Both the position numbers and the translations under genes were made by a program. Under the pieces are notes generated by a model. That model did no database searches. It was not told the DNA's origin and saw only the letters and a list, made by a program, of their open reading frames with translations. From Acetobacterium wieringae (lineage in GTDB: Bacteria > Bacillota > Clostridia > Eubacteriales > Eubacteriaceae), in NCBI RefSeq assembly GCF_001766835.1, contig NZ_LKEU01000017.1, positions 1 to 64,000 of the forward strand: a stretch of 64,000 nucleotides of DNA, given 5' to 3'. Of the stretch, positions 1 to 8,204 are shown piece by piece; the first letter of the stretch is position 1; every line of letters starts with the position of its first letter.

Positions 1-278
1 AGCAGTTCCAGTAGAAATGGAAGGGCCAGCTGAAACCCGGCGTGGCAGAAAGAAGGCAGGATACTCACGGTCTTACCGCAATGAATACAGTAATGGCGTT
101 GTACCGGAATGGAGAAGACATCCTCATGCCAGATTACATGTCGGTGATAGATACCATGAAGATGGAGCCGCCTGCGGGTGAAACAATGAGGGCAGCTGTC
201 AATGCGGACTCTTTCCGTGGTGTGGAATTCGTTGATGTAATCCAGTGGGTGTTCAGAAAAGTGTTCCAGGTGAACCAT
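1..278 (-). CDS. DUF6431-like zinc-ribbon protein, 3' end beyond window
   Basis: This minus-strand reading frame stays open to the left edge, so only about 92 N-terminal residues are visible. It contains two CxxC pairs (CPHC near residue 30 and CIHCGK near 67) with a basic RRRLHLHG stretch between them, followed by LPSFCHAGFQ. That pattern is typical of the zinc-ribbon heads of DUF6431 or transposase-related proteins. I chose the ATG at 278 because AAGGAAG (287-293) lies 8 nt upstream; an in-frame ATG at 302 lacks a good site. It sits beside other mobile-element debris. The rest of the protein and its activity cannot be judged. Confidence 0.6.
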   Translation of the reverse strand, partial: MVHLEHFSEHPLDYINEFHTTERVRIDSCPHCFTRRRLHLHGIYHRHVIWHEDVFSIPVQRHYCIHCGKTVSILPSFCHAGFQLALPFLLEL

Positions 279-300
279 GGTTGATGCTTCCTTAAAGTGC

Positions 301-319
301 ATAATGATTAATCATTATA
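301..319 (-). promoter_or_regulatory. Extended -10 promoter with overlapping palindrome
   Basis: On the minus strand TATAAT (319-314) is preceded by TGG, which makes an extended -10. The 18-bp perfect palindrome ATAATGATTAATCATTAT (301-318) covers the -10 and the expected start site for the zinc-ribbon gene. The -35 is poor. The palindrome could be an autoregulatory operator or simply AT-rich symmetry. Confidence 0.4.
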
Positions 320-413
320 CCATAGTTAAAAAGCCGGGTTTAGCTGGAATAATTTGATTAAATCAGGACTGTTTTGACACTTATAATTTGCTAATTAACA
401 CTATGAAAGATTG

Positions 414-1049
414 ATGCAATTTGTTGCGAAACATTTGAATGATAAATTTTATCTGGAGAAAGATCAGAGAATAAATATAAGGGATAAGATTTTCAGAGAA
501 GTGGCTTCCAATATCTTGATACATCGGGAGTTTGCTAATCCATTTCCGGCAAAGTTTATCATCGAGAACGAAAGGATTTATGCTGAAAACAGCAATAAAG
601 CCCATGGACACGGCATTATTGATCCAAATAACTATTCGCCCTTCCCAAAGAATCCGACAATAGCTAAGGTTTTTAAAGAAATCGGGTTTGTTGATGAGTT
701 GGGATCTGGTGTTAGAAACATTTTCAAGTACAATAGAATTTATTCAGGTGCAGAACCGGTCTTTATAGAAGGTGATGTCTTTAAGACGGTTATCCCATTG
801 ACCCCGCAAGCTACCCCGCAAGCTACCCCGCAAGCTACCCCGCAAGATACCCCGCAAGATGATAGAATTGCCGAATTGTTAGATTTTTGTAAAACGCCCA
901 AAAGCAGGAAAGAAATTCAAGATTTTCTTGAAATAAAAGATAGAGAATATTTCAGGAAGAAAATATTAAATCCATTAATAAATGGTGGTTTATTAAAAAT
1001 GACAAAGCCTGAAGCGCCCAAAAGTCCAAATCAGAAATATTATTCTTAG
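414..1049 (+). pseudogene. C-terminal remnant of an AlbA_2/Schlafen-type ATP-binding regulator
   Basis: The 212 residues match the C-terminal half of the family with an N-terminal AlbA_2 (Schlafen-like) domain followed by a divergent GHKL ATPase-like part. The segments NILIHREFANPFPAKF, HGHGIIDPNNYSPFPKNP and VDELGSGVRN are characteristic. The usual roughly 270 N-terminal residues are absent. An in-frame TAA lies at 396-398 and no matching sequence precedes it, so the gene looks truncated. Residues from about 130 are five TPQA/TPQD units, encoded by five 12-nt repeats. The C-terminus (about 150-212) resembles a winged-helix domain. TTG 411 is an alternative start. It may still be translated, but loss of the N-terminal domain argues for decay. 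Confidence 0.6.
801..860 (+). repeat. Five tandem 12-nt repeats (TPQA/TPQD)
   Basis: Exactly five copies of accccgcaagct or accccgcaagat run from 801 to 860, three of the first form and two of the second. They are in frame and encode TPQA x3 and TPQD x2. They form a flexible linker between the ATPase-like part and the C-terminal DNA-binding-like part of the remnant gene. Confidence 0.9.
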
Positions 1050-1084
1050 AAGAGACAGAGTAATGGTCCTGAGTGGAACACAGT

Positions 1085-1103
1085 GCCTGACCCCAACTTA
1101 TAT
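1085..1103 (+). repeat. REP-like motif GCCTGACCCCAACTTATAT (copy 1)
   Basis: This motif recurs with small changes at 3890-3906 (GCCTGATCCAACTTATA), and a related GGTGCCTGACACC sits at 2514-2526. The copies bracket the interval holding the aminotransferase and the REP-associated transposase. They may be REP sequences recognised by that transposase or scars of past mobility. The rest of 1050-1328 holds a short hairpin (AAGTCCC 1179-1185 with GGGACTT 1193-1199) and no recognisable gene. Confidence 0.4.
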
Positions 1104-1328
1104 CAGCCACTGCGGCTAACAAAATGGCGCTAAAAAGTATCTATATCTGATACTAAAACTATGAACATATCGAATTTCAAGTCCCATTTTCAGGGACTTC
1201 AAGCTCATTCACAGTGCTTTTAGGAACAGGCAGGTGAGGTTCAAGAGTCCTAATCATTCTCAGTAATCGAGATGAAATAGGAAAAACTTCGAGTTATCTC
1301 GGCAATAAAAATGACAAGGAAAAGATCA

Positions 1329-2495
1329 ATGAATCAAAAGTATATTCCACTATCAGTGCCTAATTTAAAAGGACGGGAACTTGAATATGTATCGCATGCC
1401 ATTGAAACGGAATGGGTTTCATCTGGCGGTGCGTATATTGACGCGTTTGAAAAGCAATTAGCAGCTTATGTTGGTGCAAAAGGAGCGGTGGCCTGTCAAA
1501 GCGGGACAGCCGGTTTGCATATTGCATTACTTTGTTGCGGTGTGACACAGCAGGACGAAGTGATTGTACCGGCGCTGACATTTATTGCATCCGTTAACCC
1601 TGTCAGATATGTCGGTGCTGAACCAATCTTTATGGACTGCGATGACTCACTTAACTTGGATGCTGAAAAACTCCTGAAATTTTGTGAAGAGGAGTGCAGA
1701 TTGATTAATGATCAATTAATCAATAAAAAAACCCAAAAACACATCAAGGCCATCATTGTCGTTCATGTCTTTGGGAACATGGCTGATATGGAAAAAATAA
1801 TGGAGATTGCCAAAATATTCCATCTTTATGTGATTGAAGATGCGGCAGAAGCCATCGGCACCTATTATCTTGAAGGCAAATACGGCGGTCAATACGCAGG
1901 TACGATTGGGGACCTTGGTGTTTATTCGTTTAATGGAAATAAAATAATCACAACTGGCGGAGGCGGTATGATCGTCTCGCACAATGATCAACTCTTGAAA
2001 AAATCAAAACACCTGACAACCCAGGCCAAGAAAAATGAATTGTATTTTGAACATGACGAAGTTGGATATAATTACAGAATGACGAATCTCCAGGCCGCAC
2101 TCGGGCTGGCGCAGTTGGAGAGACTTGAAGAATTTATAGCAATCAAGAAACGGAATTTTGAGCTTTATAAAAAGAATATTGAAAAGATACCCGGCTTGGC
2201 GATGCTTGCGTTTAAAGAAAATACTCGGCCAAATTACTGGTTTTATTCACTCTACTGCAATGCGGATTATCCCCTCAATCGGGATGAAATTATTGGTCTT
2301 CTGGCATCAAGTTCAATTCAGGCGAGGCCCATTTGGGCGTTAATCTGTGATCAGAAACCGTATCTTAACAATCAAGCCTATCGGATTGAAAAATCCAGAA
2401 TGTATGTTAAACATATCATCAATCTTCCTTGCAGTACGAATCTGACGGAAGAAGAATTATTGCGTGTGGTAGGATGCTTGAATAGTAGCTTCTGA
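1329..2495 (+). CDS. DegT/DnrJ/EryC1/StrS-family sugar aminotransferase (LegC-like)
   Basis: A PLP-dependent transaminase acting on nucleotide-linked keto-sugars. The opening IPLSVPNLKGRELEYV and EWVSSGGAYIDAFE match the LegC/perosamine-synthase branch. The catalytic lysine is in the YSFNGNKIITTGGGG segment (near residue 205), and VIEDAAEAIG carries the PLP-binding aspartate. About 388 residues, full length. The start ATG at 1329 is preferred over 1311 because AAGGAAAAG sits at 1316-1324. Relatives make legionaminic-acid-like or amino sugars for surface polysaccharide or flagellin glycosylation. No other sugar genes are adjacent, so it is an orphan. A role in flagellin modification is only suggested by the flagellar genes further on. 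Confidence 0.85.
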   Translation: MNQKYIPLSVPNLKGRELEYVSHAIETEWVSSGGAYIDAFEKQLAAYVGAKGAVACQSGTAGLHIALLCCGVTQQDEVIVPALTFIASVNPVRYVGAEPIFMDCDDSLNLDAEKLLKFCEEECRLINDQLINKKTQKHIKAIIVVHVFGNMADMEKIMEIAKIFHLYVIEDAAEAIGTYYLEGKYGGQYAGTIGDLGVYSFNGNKIITTGGGGMIVSHNDQLLKKSKHLTTQAKKNELYFEHDEVGYNYRMTNLQAALGLAQLERLEEFIAIKKRNFELYKKNIEKIPGLAMLAFKENTRPNYWFYSLYCNADYPLNRDEIIGLLASSSIQARPIWALICDQKPYLNNQAYRIEKSRMYVKHIINLPCSTNLTEEELLRVVGCLNSSF

Positions 2496-2526
2496 CACCT
2501 TCCTAAGGATGATGGGTGCCTGACAC
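2495..2526 (+). repeat. REP-like motif ahead of the transposase
   Basis: TGACACC (near 2495-2501) and GGTGCCTGACACC (2514-2526) lie between the aminotransferase and the next promoter. GGTGC and GCACC-type complementarity could form a small hairpin. The same core GCCTGAC occurs at 1085, at 3720 just after the transposase and, degenerate, at 3890, always around the REP-associated transposase. Confidence 0.4.
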
Positions 2527-2590
2527 CTATCTAAAAACTTAATGTTGGACATTTAGCAAACAGTGGTGTATACTGAGACCAAGATAGTGT
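2518..2590 (+). repeat. Imperfect direct repeat, left copy, containing a sigma-A promoter
   Basis: The sequence from CCTGACACC through AACTTAAT, CATTTAGCAAACAGTGGTGTAT and AAGATAG recurs with about 75-80% identity by eye at 3720-3792. Inside it TTGGAC (2545-2550), an 18-nt spacer and TATACT (2569-2574) make a good promoter for the zinc-finger gene. In the right copy the same positions read ATGGTC and TATCGT and the promoter is degraded. The two copies flank the zinc-finger gene and the transposase. Confidence 0.55.
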
Positions 2591-2622
2591 TTTTACGGCG
2601 AATGACTGAAAAGGATATGAAA

Positions 2623-2853
2623 ATGGATTGTTTTTTGTGTAAAGGGAAGCTGACAGAGTCAACAACCACCTATGTGGCTGACTTAGGAAACATCATTGTG
2701 ATTGTTAAAAATGTACCTTGCCATAAGTGCATCCAATGCGGCGAAGAATCATTTAGTGGTACGGTTGTTGCACAATTAGAACGCATTGTTGATCAATTAC
2801 GCAGTACATTAACAGAAATTGCTGTCGTTAATTATGACAATCGTGCTGCCTGA
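2623..2853 (+). CDS. YgiT-type zinc-finger protein (MqsA-antitoxin N-terminal-like)
   Basis: A 76-residue protein opening MDCFLCKGK, with a second pair CHKCIQCGEESF. The paired CxxC motifs form the zinc-binding fold of the YgiT/MqsA N-terminal domain. The tail QLERIVDQLRSTLTEIAVVNYDN is the usual ending of the short clostridial members. These normally act as antitoxins or regulators beside a DUF4258 or BrnT-like toxin, which is missing here. I chose ATG 2623 because it matches the family start and has AAAAGGAT at 2609-2615; upstream GTG/ATG options (2563, 2602, 2616) are less likely and 2563 would precede the predicted transcription start. The transposase gene follows after 21 nt, so the two may be co-transcribed. 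Confidence 0.7.
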   Translation: MDCFLCKGKLTESTTTYVADLGNIIVIVKNVPCHKCIQCGEESFSGTVVAQLERIVDQLRSTLTEIAVVNYDNRAA

Positions 2854-2874
2854 ATTTTTCTAATGGAGGATGAG

Positions 2875-3726
2875 ATGGGGAGAAAACCAAGGGTTGAATT
2901 TCAGGGAGCCACTTACCATGTGATCAAGCGGGGAAACAATCGCGATTATATCTTTCAGACTAGACAAGATAAAGAAGATTTTTTAGAATGCCTGGAAACG
3001 GCCAATGAGGAAGATGTCTTTAACCTGTTAGGCTATGTGATTATGGATAATCACTACCATTTGATTATCGAGACAAAAGAAGTGCCGCTGAATAAAATCA
3101 TGCAGAAAATTAATAATACCTACAGCAAAAACTACAACAAGAGACACAATCGCAGGGATCACGTTTTTGGCGGCAGATATAAAAGTATTCTGGTAAACGA
3201 TGACAAATACCTTTTGTCCCTGCTCCGATACATTCATGCGAATCCGGTCAGGGCTAAGATTCTTCACAATATGGCTGACTATGGCTGGAGCAGTGATCAG
3301 TTCTATCGCAATAATATAAAAAAGCAGGTGCATATTGATAAGATTTTAAAGATGTTTTCTGAAAACCGGATAGTGGCCTTGGTCGAATATAAAAATTTTA
3401 TGGAACAGCAAGAAGACAAGATTAAGCCGAAAGATTTTTATGAAGCAGGTGCGGTTATTGGTGAAGAGGAAGAGAAAAGTAATAATCATTTGGGAAGCGG
3501 CCAGTACAATGAAAGCTTGGATGAAATTTTAAGACGTGTGGTTACCAATGAAGAAGCGTTTCAATTGATTAAGTCAGGATCAAGACAAAGATGCTTAAGT
3601 GCCGATAAGATTTCTTATGTCAAAGCGGCGGTGGAACAGGGCTACACCTTTAAAGAAATTGGTAAGAATATTGCGATATCGGCTGTAGCTGCCAATAAAA
3701 TGTTTTTAAAACATCTAGATGCCTGA
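2875..3726 (+). mobile_element. REP-associated tyrosine transposase (RAYT, Y1_Tnp/IS200-like)
   Basis: A 283-residue single-strand transposase-like nuclease. The start GRKPRVEFQGATYHVIKRGN is typical of RAYTs. The HUH metal motif is HYH in VIMDNHYHLII (near residue 64) and the catalytic tyrosine is probably in INNTYSKNYNKRH (near 87). GRYKSI and YIHANPVRA follow. The C-terminal 110 residues end in a helix-turn-helix-like region (SADKISYVKAAVEQGYTFKE) found in many RAYTs. ATG 2875 follows GGAGGA (2865-2870); ATG 2863 is an alternative. RAYTs are usually domesticated single-copy genes that spread palindromic REP sequences. The gene appears intact. Confidence 0.88.
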
Positions 3727-3792
3727 CAACCATGTATCAACTTAATTATGGTCATTTAGCAAGCATTGGTGTATCGTGTAACAAGATATAGT
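3720..3792 (+). repeat. Imperfect direct repeat, right copy
   Basis: Right-hand partner of the repeat at 2518-2590: it begins with the transposase stop region (GCCTGACAACC) and continues AACTTAAT, TCATTTAGCAAGCATTGGTGTAT, AAGATATAG. Its -10 equivalent (TATCGT) is degenerate. The remaining 3793-3956 holds the REP-like motif at 3890-3906 and a TATAAT at 3905-3910 that may serve the Hsp70 operon. Confidence 0.55.
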
Positions 3793-3956
3793 TATCGTTG
3801 GTTATATATCTGAACACTTGGTGACGATGCATCTGGGCCAATAGAATATTCGAAGCTGTTTAAGTAGAAGGCGAAAAGAAAGACAATGGGCCTGATCCAA
3901 CTTATATAATATAAAGAATACTTATAAGTGAAATGTGCAAAGGAGAGGAGCGAATA

Positions 3957-4604
3957 GTGAACTGGAAATTTTGGGAGCAGCAGAAGCCACTTGAGGATGA
4001 CCGGCTTGGCAGTATTTCAGATGGGCTGAAGCAGCTTTTGGCAGCAACAAACGGGCAGCAGTTTGAGCAGTTGGAGATGCAGATTAAAGAAAATGCGGAG
4101 ATGATCAATCGATTATCCCGATTACAATATAAAATGGGTCAGGAGTTAATCAATAAGGTGACGCCGATCTATGATAATCTTGGCGATGTGACACTACTTT
4201 GCCAAAAAGGACAGGCGGCTACTGAGCTGGCGATCCGGGAAAACAGTAACCAGATGTTAGTGTCGACCCTGATCGATTCGATCGATACAATCGATGGGGT
4301 GATGCAGAATACCTGCGGAAATATTCCCGATGAATGGCGGACTTTTTTAAAGACCATCCAGATTTCGGAGCTGGATGGACTGGCAAGGGTGGGCATTCGC
4401 GAGCTGGAGCTCCTGGGTTCAAGCTTTAACCCGATCTTTGCCGAAGCGGTTGAGGTCAGAGCAATCGATCAACTGACCGGGCAGAATAAAGCGATGCGTC
4501 CCTATGAGGTGATCGAAGTGCTGCGGCGGGGCTTTATCGATGGTGAAGGAAAAGTGGTCCGGAAAGCTCAGGTCATTACGCTCACTAGCAGCAACCAATT
4601 ATAA
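3957..4604 (+). CDS. GrpE-like nucleotide exchange factor of an accessory Hsp70 system
   Basis: A 215-residue protein whose C-terminal segment (GIRELELLGSSFNPIFAEAV, then VIEVLRRGFI and KVVRKAQVITL) has the layout of the GrpE beta-wing. The N-terminal half (residues 20-110) is helical and coiled-coil-like, as in GrpE. Overall similarity to housekeeping GrpE is weak. The start is GTG 3957 with GGAGAGGAG (3942-3950) six bases upstream; an earlier ATG at 3933 overlaps that ribosome site. dnaK follows after 21 nt and a J-domain gene after that, which supports the role of releasing ADP from the neighbouring Hsp70. Confidence 0.75.
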   Translation: MNWKFWEQQKPLEDDRLGSISDGLKQLLAATNGQQFEQLEMQIKENAEMINRLSRLQYKMGQELINKVTPIYDNLGDVTLLCQKGQAATELAIRENSNQMLVSTLIDSIDTIDGVMQNTCGNIPDEWRTFLKTIQISELDGLARVGIRELELLGSSFNPIFAEAVEVRAIDQLTGQNKAMRPYEVIEVLRRGFIDGEGKVVRKAQVITLTSSNQL

Positions 4605-4625
4605 ATTAAGAAAGAGACAGTAAGT

Positions 4626-6461
4626 ATGAATAATGAGTTAGTCGGAAAACGGCCCATTGTGGGAATCGATTTGGGTACAACCAATTCATCAGTGGCCTAT
4701 ATCAACGCCAGCGGTGAACCGGAAATTATCACTTCATTTAAAGGTGAGAAATTAATACCATCAGTCATTATGATTGACTTAAACAATCAGGTTGTCGTCG
4801 GACAGGAGGCTAAGGATGCGGTGATTGCCATGCCGGAGCGAACCCTGACAGCAGTCAAACGGAAGATGGGTCAAAAGGATGAACTACCGATTGCCGATCG
4901 CCGGTTGCTGCCGGAGGAAGCTTCGGCCATTATTTTAAAAGAACTGAAAAAATATGCCGATGCTGCCATGGGCGAAGGCGAAAAGGAAGCGGTTATTACC
5001 GTTCCGGCTTACTTTACCGATGAACAGCGTCGGGCCACCAAACAGGCCGGTGAAATTGCCGGATTTGTGGTGGAGCGGATCATCAATGAACCGACCGCCG
5101 CCGCTTTGGCATATGGTCTCAACAATCTTAAGAAAAAGGCCAATATCCTGGTTTATGATTTGGGTGGCGGCACTTTTGATGTTTCTGTTGTTGAAATGAT
5201 GAAGGGCATTCTGGAGGTAAAGTCTTCGGCGGGCAATAATTTTCTGGGTGGCGAGGATTTTGACTGGAAGTTGGTTGATTTTCTGGCGGAATATATGATA
5301 AAGACCTATGACGTTGATCCCCGAGCCAGCATCCAGGCCAGGTATATCTTAAAAACAGAGGCTGAAAAAATAAAAATACTGCTTTCTAAAAAAGCGGTGG
5401 TTGAGATTGCCATTCCCATTGTCGTGGTCAAGGATCATAAGCCATTGGGAATCTATACCCAAATCACCCGGGAACAATTCGAGGCGATGATTGCGGAGTT
5501 TCTTGATGAAACGATGGTGCTGGTAAAAAAAGCGCTCGATGATGCTCAGCTGGACGTTTCTGAAATTCGTGATGTGCTGCTTGTCGGCGGCTCCACGGCG
5601 ATTCCTAAAGTTGAGCAGTTACTGCAGGAATACTTTAACAAAAAACCCAAAAAAGAAATTCATCCCGAGGAAGCGGTGGCCTTGGGGGCGGCGGTTCAGG
5701 CCGGTATTAAGTCAGGCCAGTTGCTCAAGCAGCAGTTAATTGCCACTGACGTTGCCCCCTTTGCCATGGGCATTGCGGTGTTAAAGGTTGATGCCACTGA
5801 CCGCCTGAAACCCGGCGGATTTCAGAAGATTATTGACCGAAACACCACCATTCCAGTGCGTAAGAGCGAACCATTTACCACCTGCTTTGATGGCCAGACC
5901 ACGGTTTCGATTGAAGTCTATCAGGGGGAAGACGAATGGGTTGAGCACAACCATTTTCTGGGCGAGTTTCTGGTCGATGGCATTCCGCCGGCACCAGCCG
6001 GGATGGAAGGCATAAATGTCAGCTTTTTTTATAACATCAATGGCATTCTGGAAGTAACCGCCGAATTAGAGTCGACCGGAAAGAAAGTCATTGTCAACAT
6101 GCAAGATGAACTGCAACGGGACTCGATGGAGGTCTTTCGGGCAAGTGTCAAGAAGATTGAAGCGCTGCTGGAAACAAAAACAGCAGAGCATCTGAGCAGT
6201 CACACTCAAATGAGTTTTATCGATGCATTTGATTTTGAGGATGAAAAGGATTTTGGCTATCCAGATCTGGAAAATCAGGATCTGGAAGTCCTGAAACAGG
6301 AGCTTGAGCAACTTCGGACCGATTTGTCAGGCAGGATAAACGTAGATGAGAATCAGATCCTAGAGCTAATTGAGGCAGCGATAACCACGCAGGAAAGAAG
6401 TGCCATGATTGAAGCCATTGAAGAAGCAACAGATTTGCTGATAAAACTGGATTTGGATTAG
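4626..6461 (+). CDS. dnaK: DnaK-family Hsp70 chaperone (paralogue-type)
   Basis: A 611-residue Hsp70. Nucleotide-binding motifs are clear: [10 protein letters not shown] (phosphate 1, near 14), [13 protein letters not shown] (phosphate 2, near 178) and [12 protein letters not shown] (adenosine, near 318). The substrate-binding half starts near 385 and is divergent: the usual linker-strand region reads [15 protein letters not shown], and the lid (500-611) is short and acidic without the usual C-terminal EEVD/EVID-like end. It lies between the GrpE-like gene and a J-domain gene without hrcA or a CIRCE-like repeat upstream. I infer a specialised second Hsp70, with the heat-shock hrcA operon elsewhere in the genome. 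Confidence 0.9.
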   Translation: MNNELVGKRPIVGIDLGTTNSSVAYINASGEPEIITSFKGEKLIPSVIMIDLNNQVVVGQEAKDAVIAMPERTLTAVKRKMGQKDELPIADRRLLPEEASAIILKELKKYADAAMGEGEKEAVITVPAYFTDEQRRATKQAGEIAGFVVERIINEPTAAALAYGLNNLKKKANILVYDLGGGTFDVSVVEMMKGILEVKSSAGNNFLGGEDFDWKLVDFLAEYMIKTYDVDPRASIQARYILKTEAEKIKILLSKKAVVEIAIPIVVVKDHKPLGIYTQITREQFEAMIAEFLDETMVLVKKALDDAQLDVSEIRDVLLVGGSTAIPKVEQLLQEYFNKKPKKEIHPEEAVALGAAVQAGIKSGQLLKQQLIATDVAPFAMGIAVLKVDATDRLKPGGFQKIIDRNTTIPVRKSEPFTTCFDGQTTVSIEVYQGEDEWVEHNHFLGEFLVDGIPPAPAGMEGINVSFFYNINGILEVTAELESTGKKVIVNMQDELQRDSMEVFRASVKKIEALLETKTAEHLSSHTQMSFIDAFDFEDEKDFGYPDLENQDLEVLKQELEQLRTDLSGRINVDENQILELIEAAITTQERSAMIEAIEEATDLLIKLDLD

Positions 6462-6472
6462 GGAGTGGCAGC

Positions 6473-7717
6473 ATGTTTAAAAAAGGTATTTTTGATCAAC
6501 GGAAAAACAACCAATTGGAAGATTATTACAAGATTCTGGGAACAACTGCCAAGGCCGGTCCGGAAAAAATAAAAGAGCGCTATTTTGAAAAACTAAGAGC
6601 GTTTCCGCCGGAAACCCATCCGGAAGAATTTCAACAGATCAGAAAAGCTTATGAGACACTGAAAAATCCCGATGAACGGCGAAAATATGATATTCTGAGA
6701 AAATTCGGGCCCAAAATAGAAAAAGAAATGAACAATGCCATGCTCCAAGTCATGACCGGAAATGAAAAGGCGGCCCATAAGACCTTGTCTAAAATAATTG
6801 AAATGGATCCGGATAATGTTCAGGGATATTTAATTAAGGCCGAACTGTATCTGGAACAGAATAATCTGGCAGATTTCGAAATTTACTTTCAAAAAGCAAT
6901 CGATAAATTAAAGACAGAAGAGGGTGCAGACCTTGCTTTTTTAAAAATAGCATTGTTGGCGGAACATGGTTACATGGAAGCGGCACAAAAGGAAATAGTC
7001 TGTTCAAAAGAACGCTATCCGGCTTCTGCGACGCAGTTTGATCAGATTTCTATCAGAGTCTATCGGGGCTTGCGGGACTATGAAAATCTATGGCAGATTA
7101 CTTCTAAGTTAGTGCCGCCGATCAAGGAAAGTCAACCGGATCACATCTATCTGATGATTGACTGGTTAATTGCCGGACTGGAACTGGAAAAAAAGAAGAA
7201 AATCAGCCACATTATCAGTCGTATGAAAAAACTGCTCCGTTTGATCGAGGATCAGGAAGAACGAGACTATTTGACCAGCGTTTTTGTCGACGAATACTGT
7301 GGTTATCATGATGTCGGACGTTTTGAAGACGCAATGGCGTTTATTGAGCTGGCCTTGTTTATTGATAAAAATGACAAGGAACTGCAAGCCTTAAAAAAAG
7401 AACTGGTGCCACTGGTAGCCCTGGATGCCACAATTCGACGTCTGGATTGTGATTGCTATCTGATTCCCTATCTAAAAGTCGTGGCGCTCAAACATTTTTA
7501 TGAAAGCTTTGACATCGAACCGGAAGAAGGCTTTAGTGCGGATTATTATCAAACAATTGCAGAATATAAGGATTGTAATGAAGAGATTGCCTGGGGAATT
7601 ATGCAGATCAAAAAAAGATATCCTGCTGTTTATAAAGCGTTTCAAAGCGACTGGGAAGCCTTATTTGCAGAGCATACCGCCGGTTTGAATCGTGAAGCCA
7701 AGCGGCGACTGAGATAG
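6473..7717 (+). CDS. J-domain protein with TPR-like repeats
   Basis: A 414-residue co-chaperone-like protein. Residues 16-75 form a J domain (DYYKILGTT, FQQIRKAYETLKNPDERRKYD). The loop that normally carries HPD reads H49-P50-E51, so the key aspartate is replaced by glutamate. From about 85 to 330 come helical repeats resembling TPRs (NVQGYLIKAELYLEQNNLADFEIYFQKAI is one unit). The last 80 residues are unassigned. The gene begins 11 nt after dnaK. It probably recruits a particular client to the neighbouring Hsp70. Weak ATPase stimulation is possible given the altered tripeptide. Confidence 0.8.
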   Translation: MFKKGIFDQRKNNQLEDYYKILGTTAKAGPEKIKERYFEKLRAFPPETHPEEFQQIRKAYETLKNPDERRKYDILRKFGPKIEKEMNNAMLQVMTGNEKAAHKTLSKIIEMDPDNVQGYLIKAELYLEQNNLADFEIYFQKAIDKLKTEEGADLAFLKIALLAEHGYMEAAQKEIVCSKERYPASATQFDQISIRVYRGLRDYENLWQITSKLVPPIKESQPDHIYLMIDWLIAGLELEKKKKISHIISRMKKLLRLIEDQEERDYLTSVFVDEYCGYHDVGRFEDAMAFIELALFIDKNDKELQALKKELVPLVALDATIRRLDCDCYLIPYLKVVALKHFYESFDIEPEEGFSADYYQTIAEYKDCNEEIAWGIMQIKKRYPAVYKAFQSDWEALFAEHTAGLNREAKRRLR

Positions 7718-7802
7718 GCATCTATGTGTGACAATCTGAGCGATCAAAATATGGGCCGCCAAGTATAAATCAGAAAATGCCTTATATTTTCTAGGCGATT
7801 CA

Positions 7803-7845
7803 GTTGTTTTGAGGCTGATAACCAATAACTACGCTTCAAAACAAC
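7803..7845. terminator. Convergent stem-loop between the J-protein gene and ylqH
   Basis: GTTGTTTTGAGGC (7803-7815) pairs with GCTTCAAAACAAC (7833-7845) with one G-T and a 17-nt loop. The right arm includes the stop codon of the minus-strand gene. Neither strand has a good T-run, so it may be a transcript-end stabiliser rather than a classic intrinsic terminator. Confidence 0.45.
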
Positions 7846-8204
7846 CGATCCCCGACATCATTCCCCTCTGCTAAATTAAGCAGCGAGACATAAATATTCA
7901 CCACAATCTGAAACAGCTCAGGGGGAATTTCCTGGCCCATTTGGAGCTTTGACAGCAGGGTCGCAGCAGAGTCATCGTGGTAAATGGGGATGCCATTTTC
8001 TTCAGCGACATTTAATATATTCTGGGCGACAAAACCCGTCCCGGCGGCAACAATCACCGGAGAATTATTTTTTTCCGGATCATAGCGCAGAGCGGTTACC
8101 TTAAGTGGTTTGTTCGGATCATTTTGATCGTCGCTGGTATTTTTTTTTATCTGGCCGTCCTGAATATGGACGGCCTTTGTTTTTTTATTTTTAGATGGTG
8201 ACAT
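7836..8204 (-). CDS. FlhB C-terminal-like protein (YlqH type)
   Basis: A 122-residue protein matching the cytoplasmic C-terminal domain of FlhB/YscU export gatekeepers (PLKVTALRYDPEKNNSPVIVAAGTGFVAQNIL, then AEENGIPIYHD). It has no membrane segments and lacks the NPTH self-cleavage tetrapeptide; the place before KVTALRYDPE is NDPNKP. This is the free-standing YlqH class, whose role in the flagellar type III secretion system is unclear. ATG 8204 has AGGTAGGA upstream and overlaps the end of the preceding gene by 14 nt, so the two are translated as a pair. Confidence 0.8.
   Translation of the reverse strand: MSPSKNKKTKAVHIQDGQIKKNTSDDQNDPNKPLKVTALRYDPEKNNSPVIVAAGTGFVAQNILNVAEENGIPIYHDDSAATLLSKLQMGQEIPPELFQIVVNIYVSLLNLAEGNDVGDRLF

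Noticed and set aside
42..284. An 80-residue plus-strand open frame
   Set aside because: It is the shadow of the zinc-ribbon gene on the minus strand, has no ribosome site and resembles nothing.
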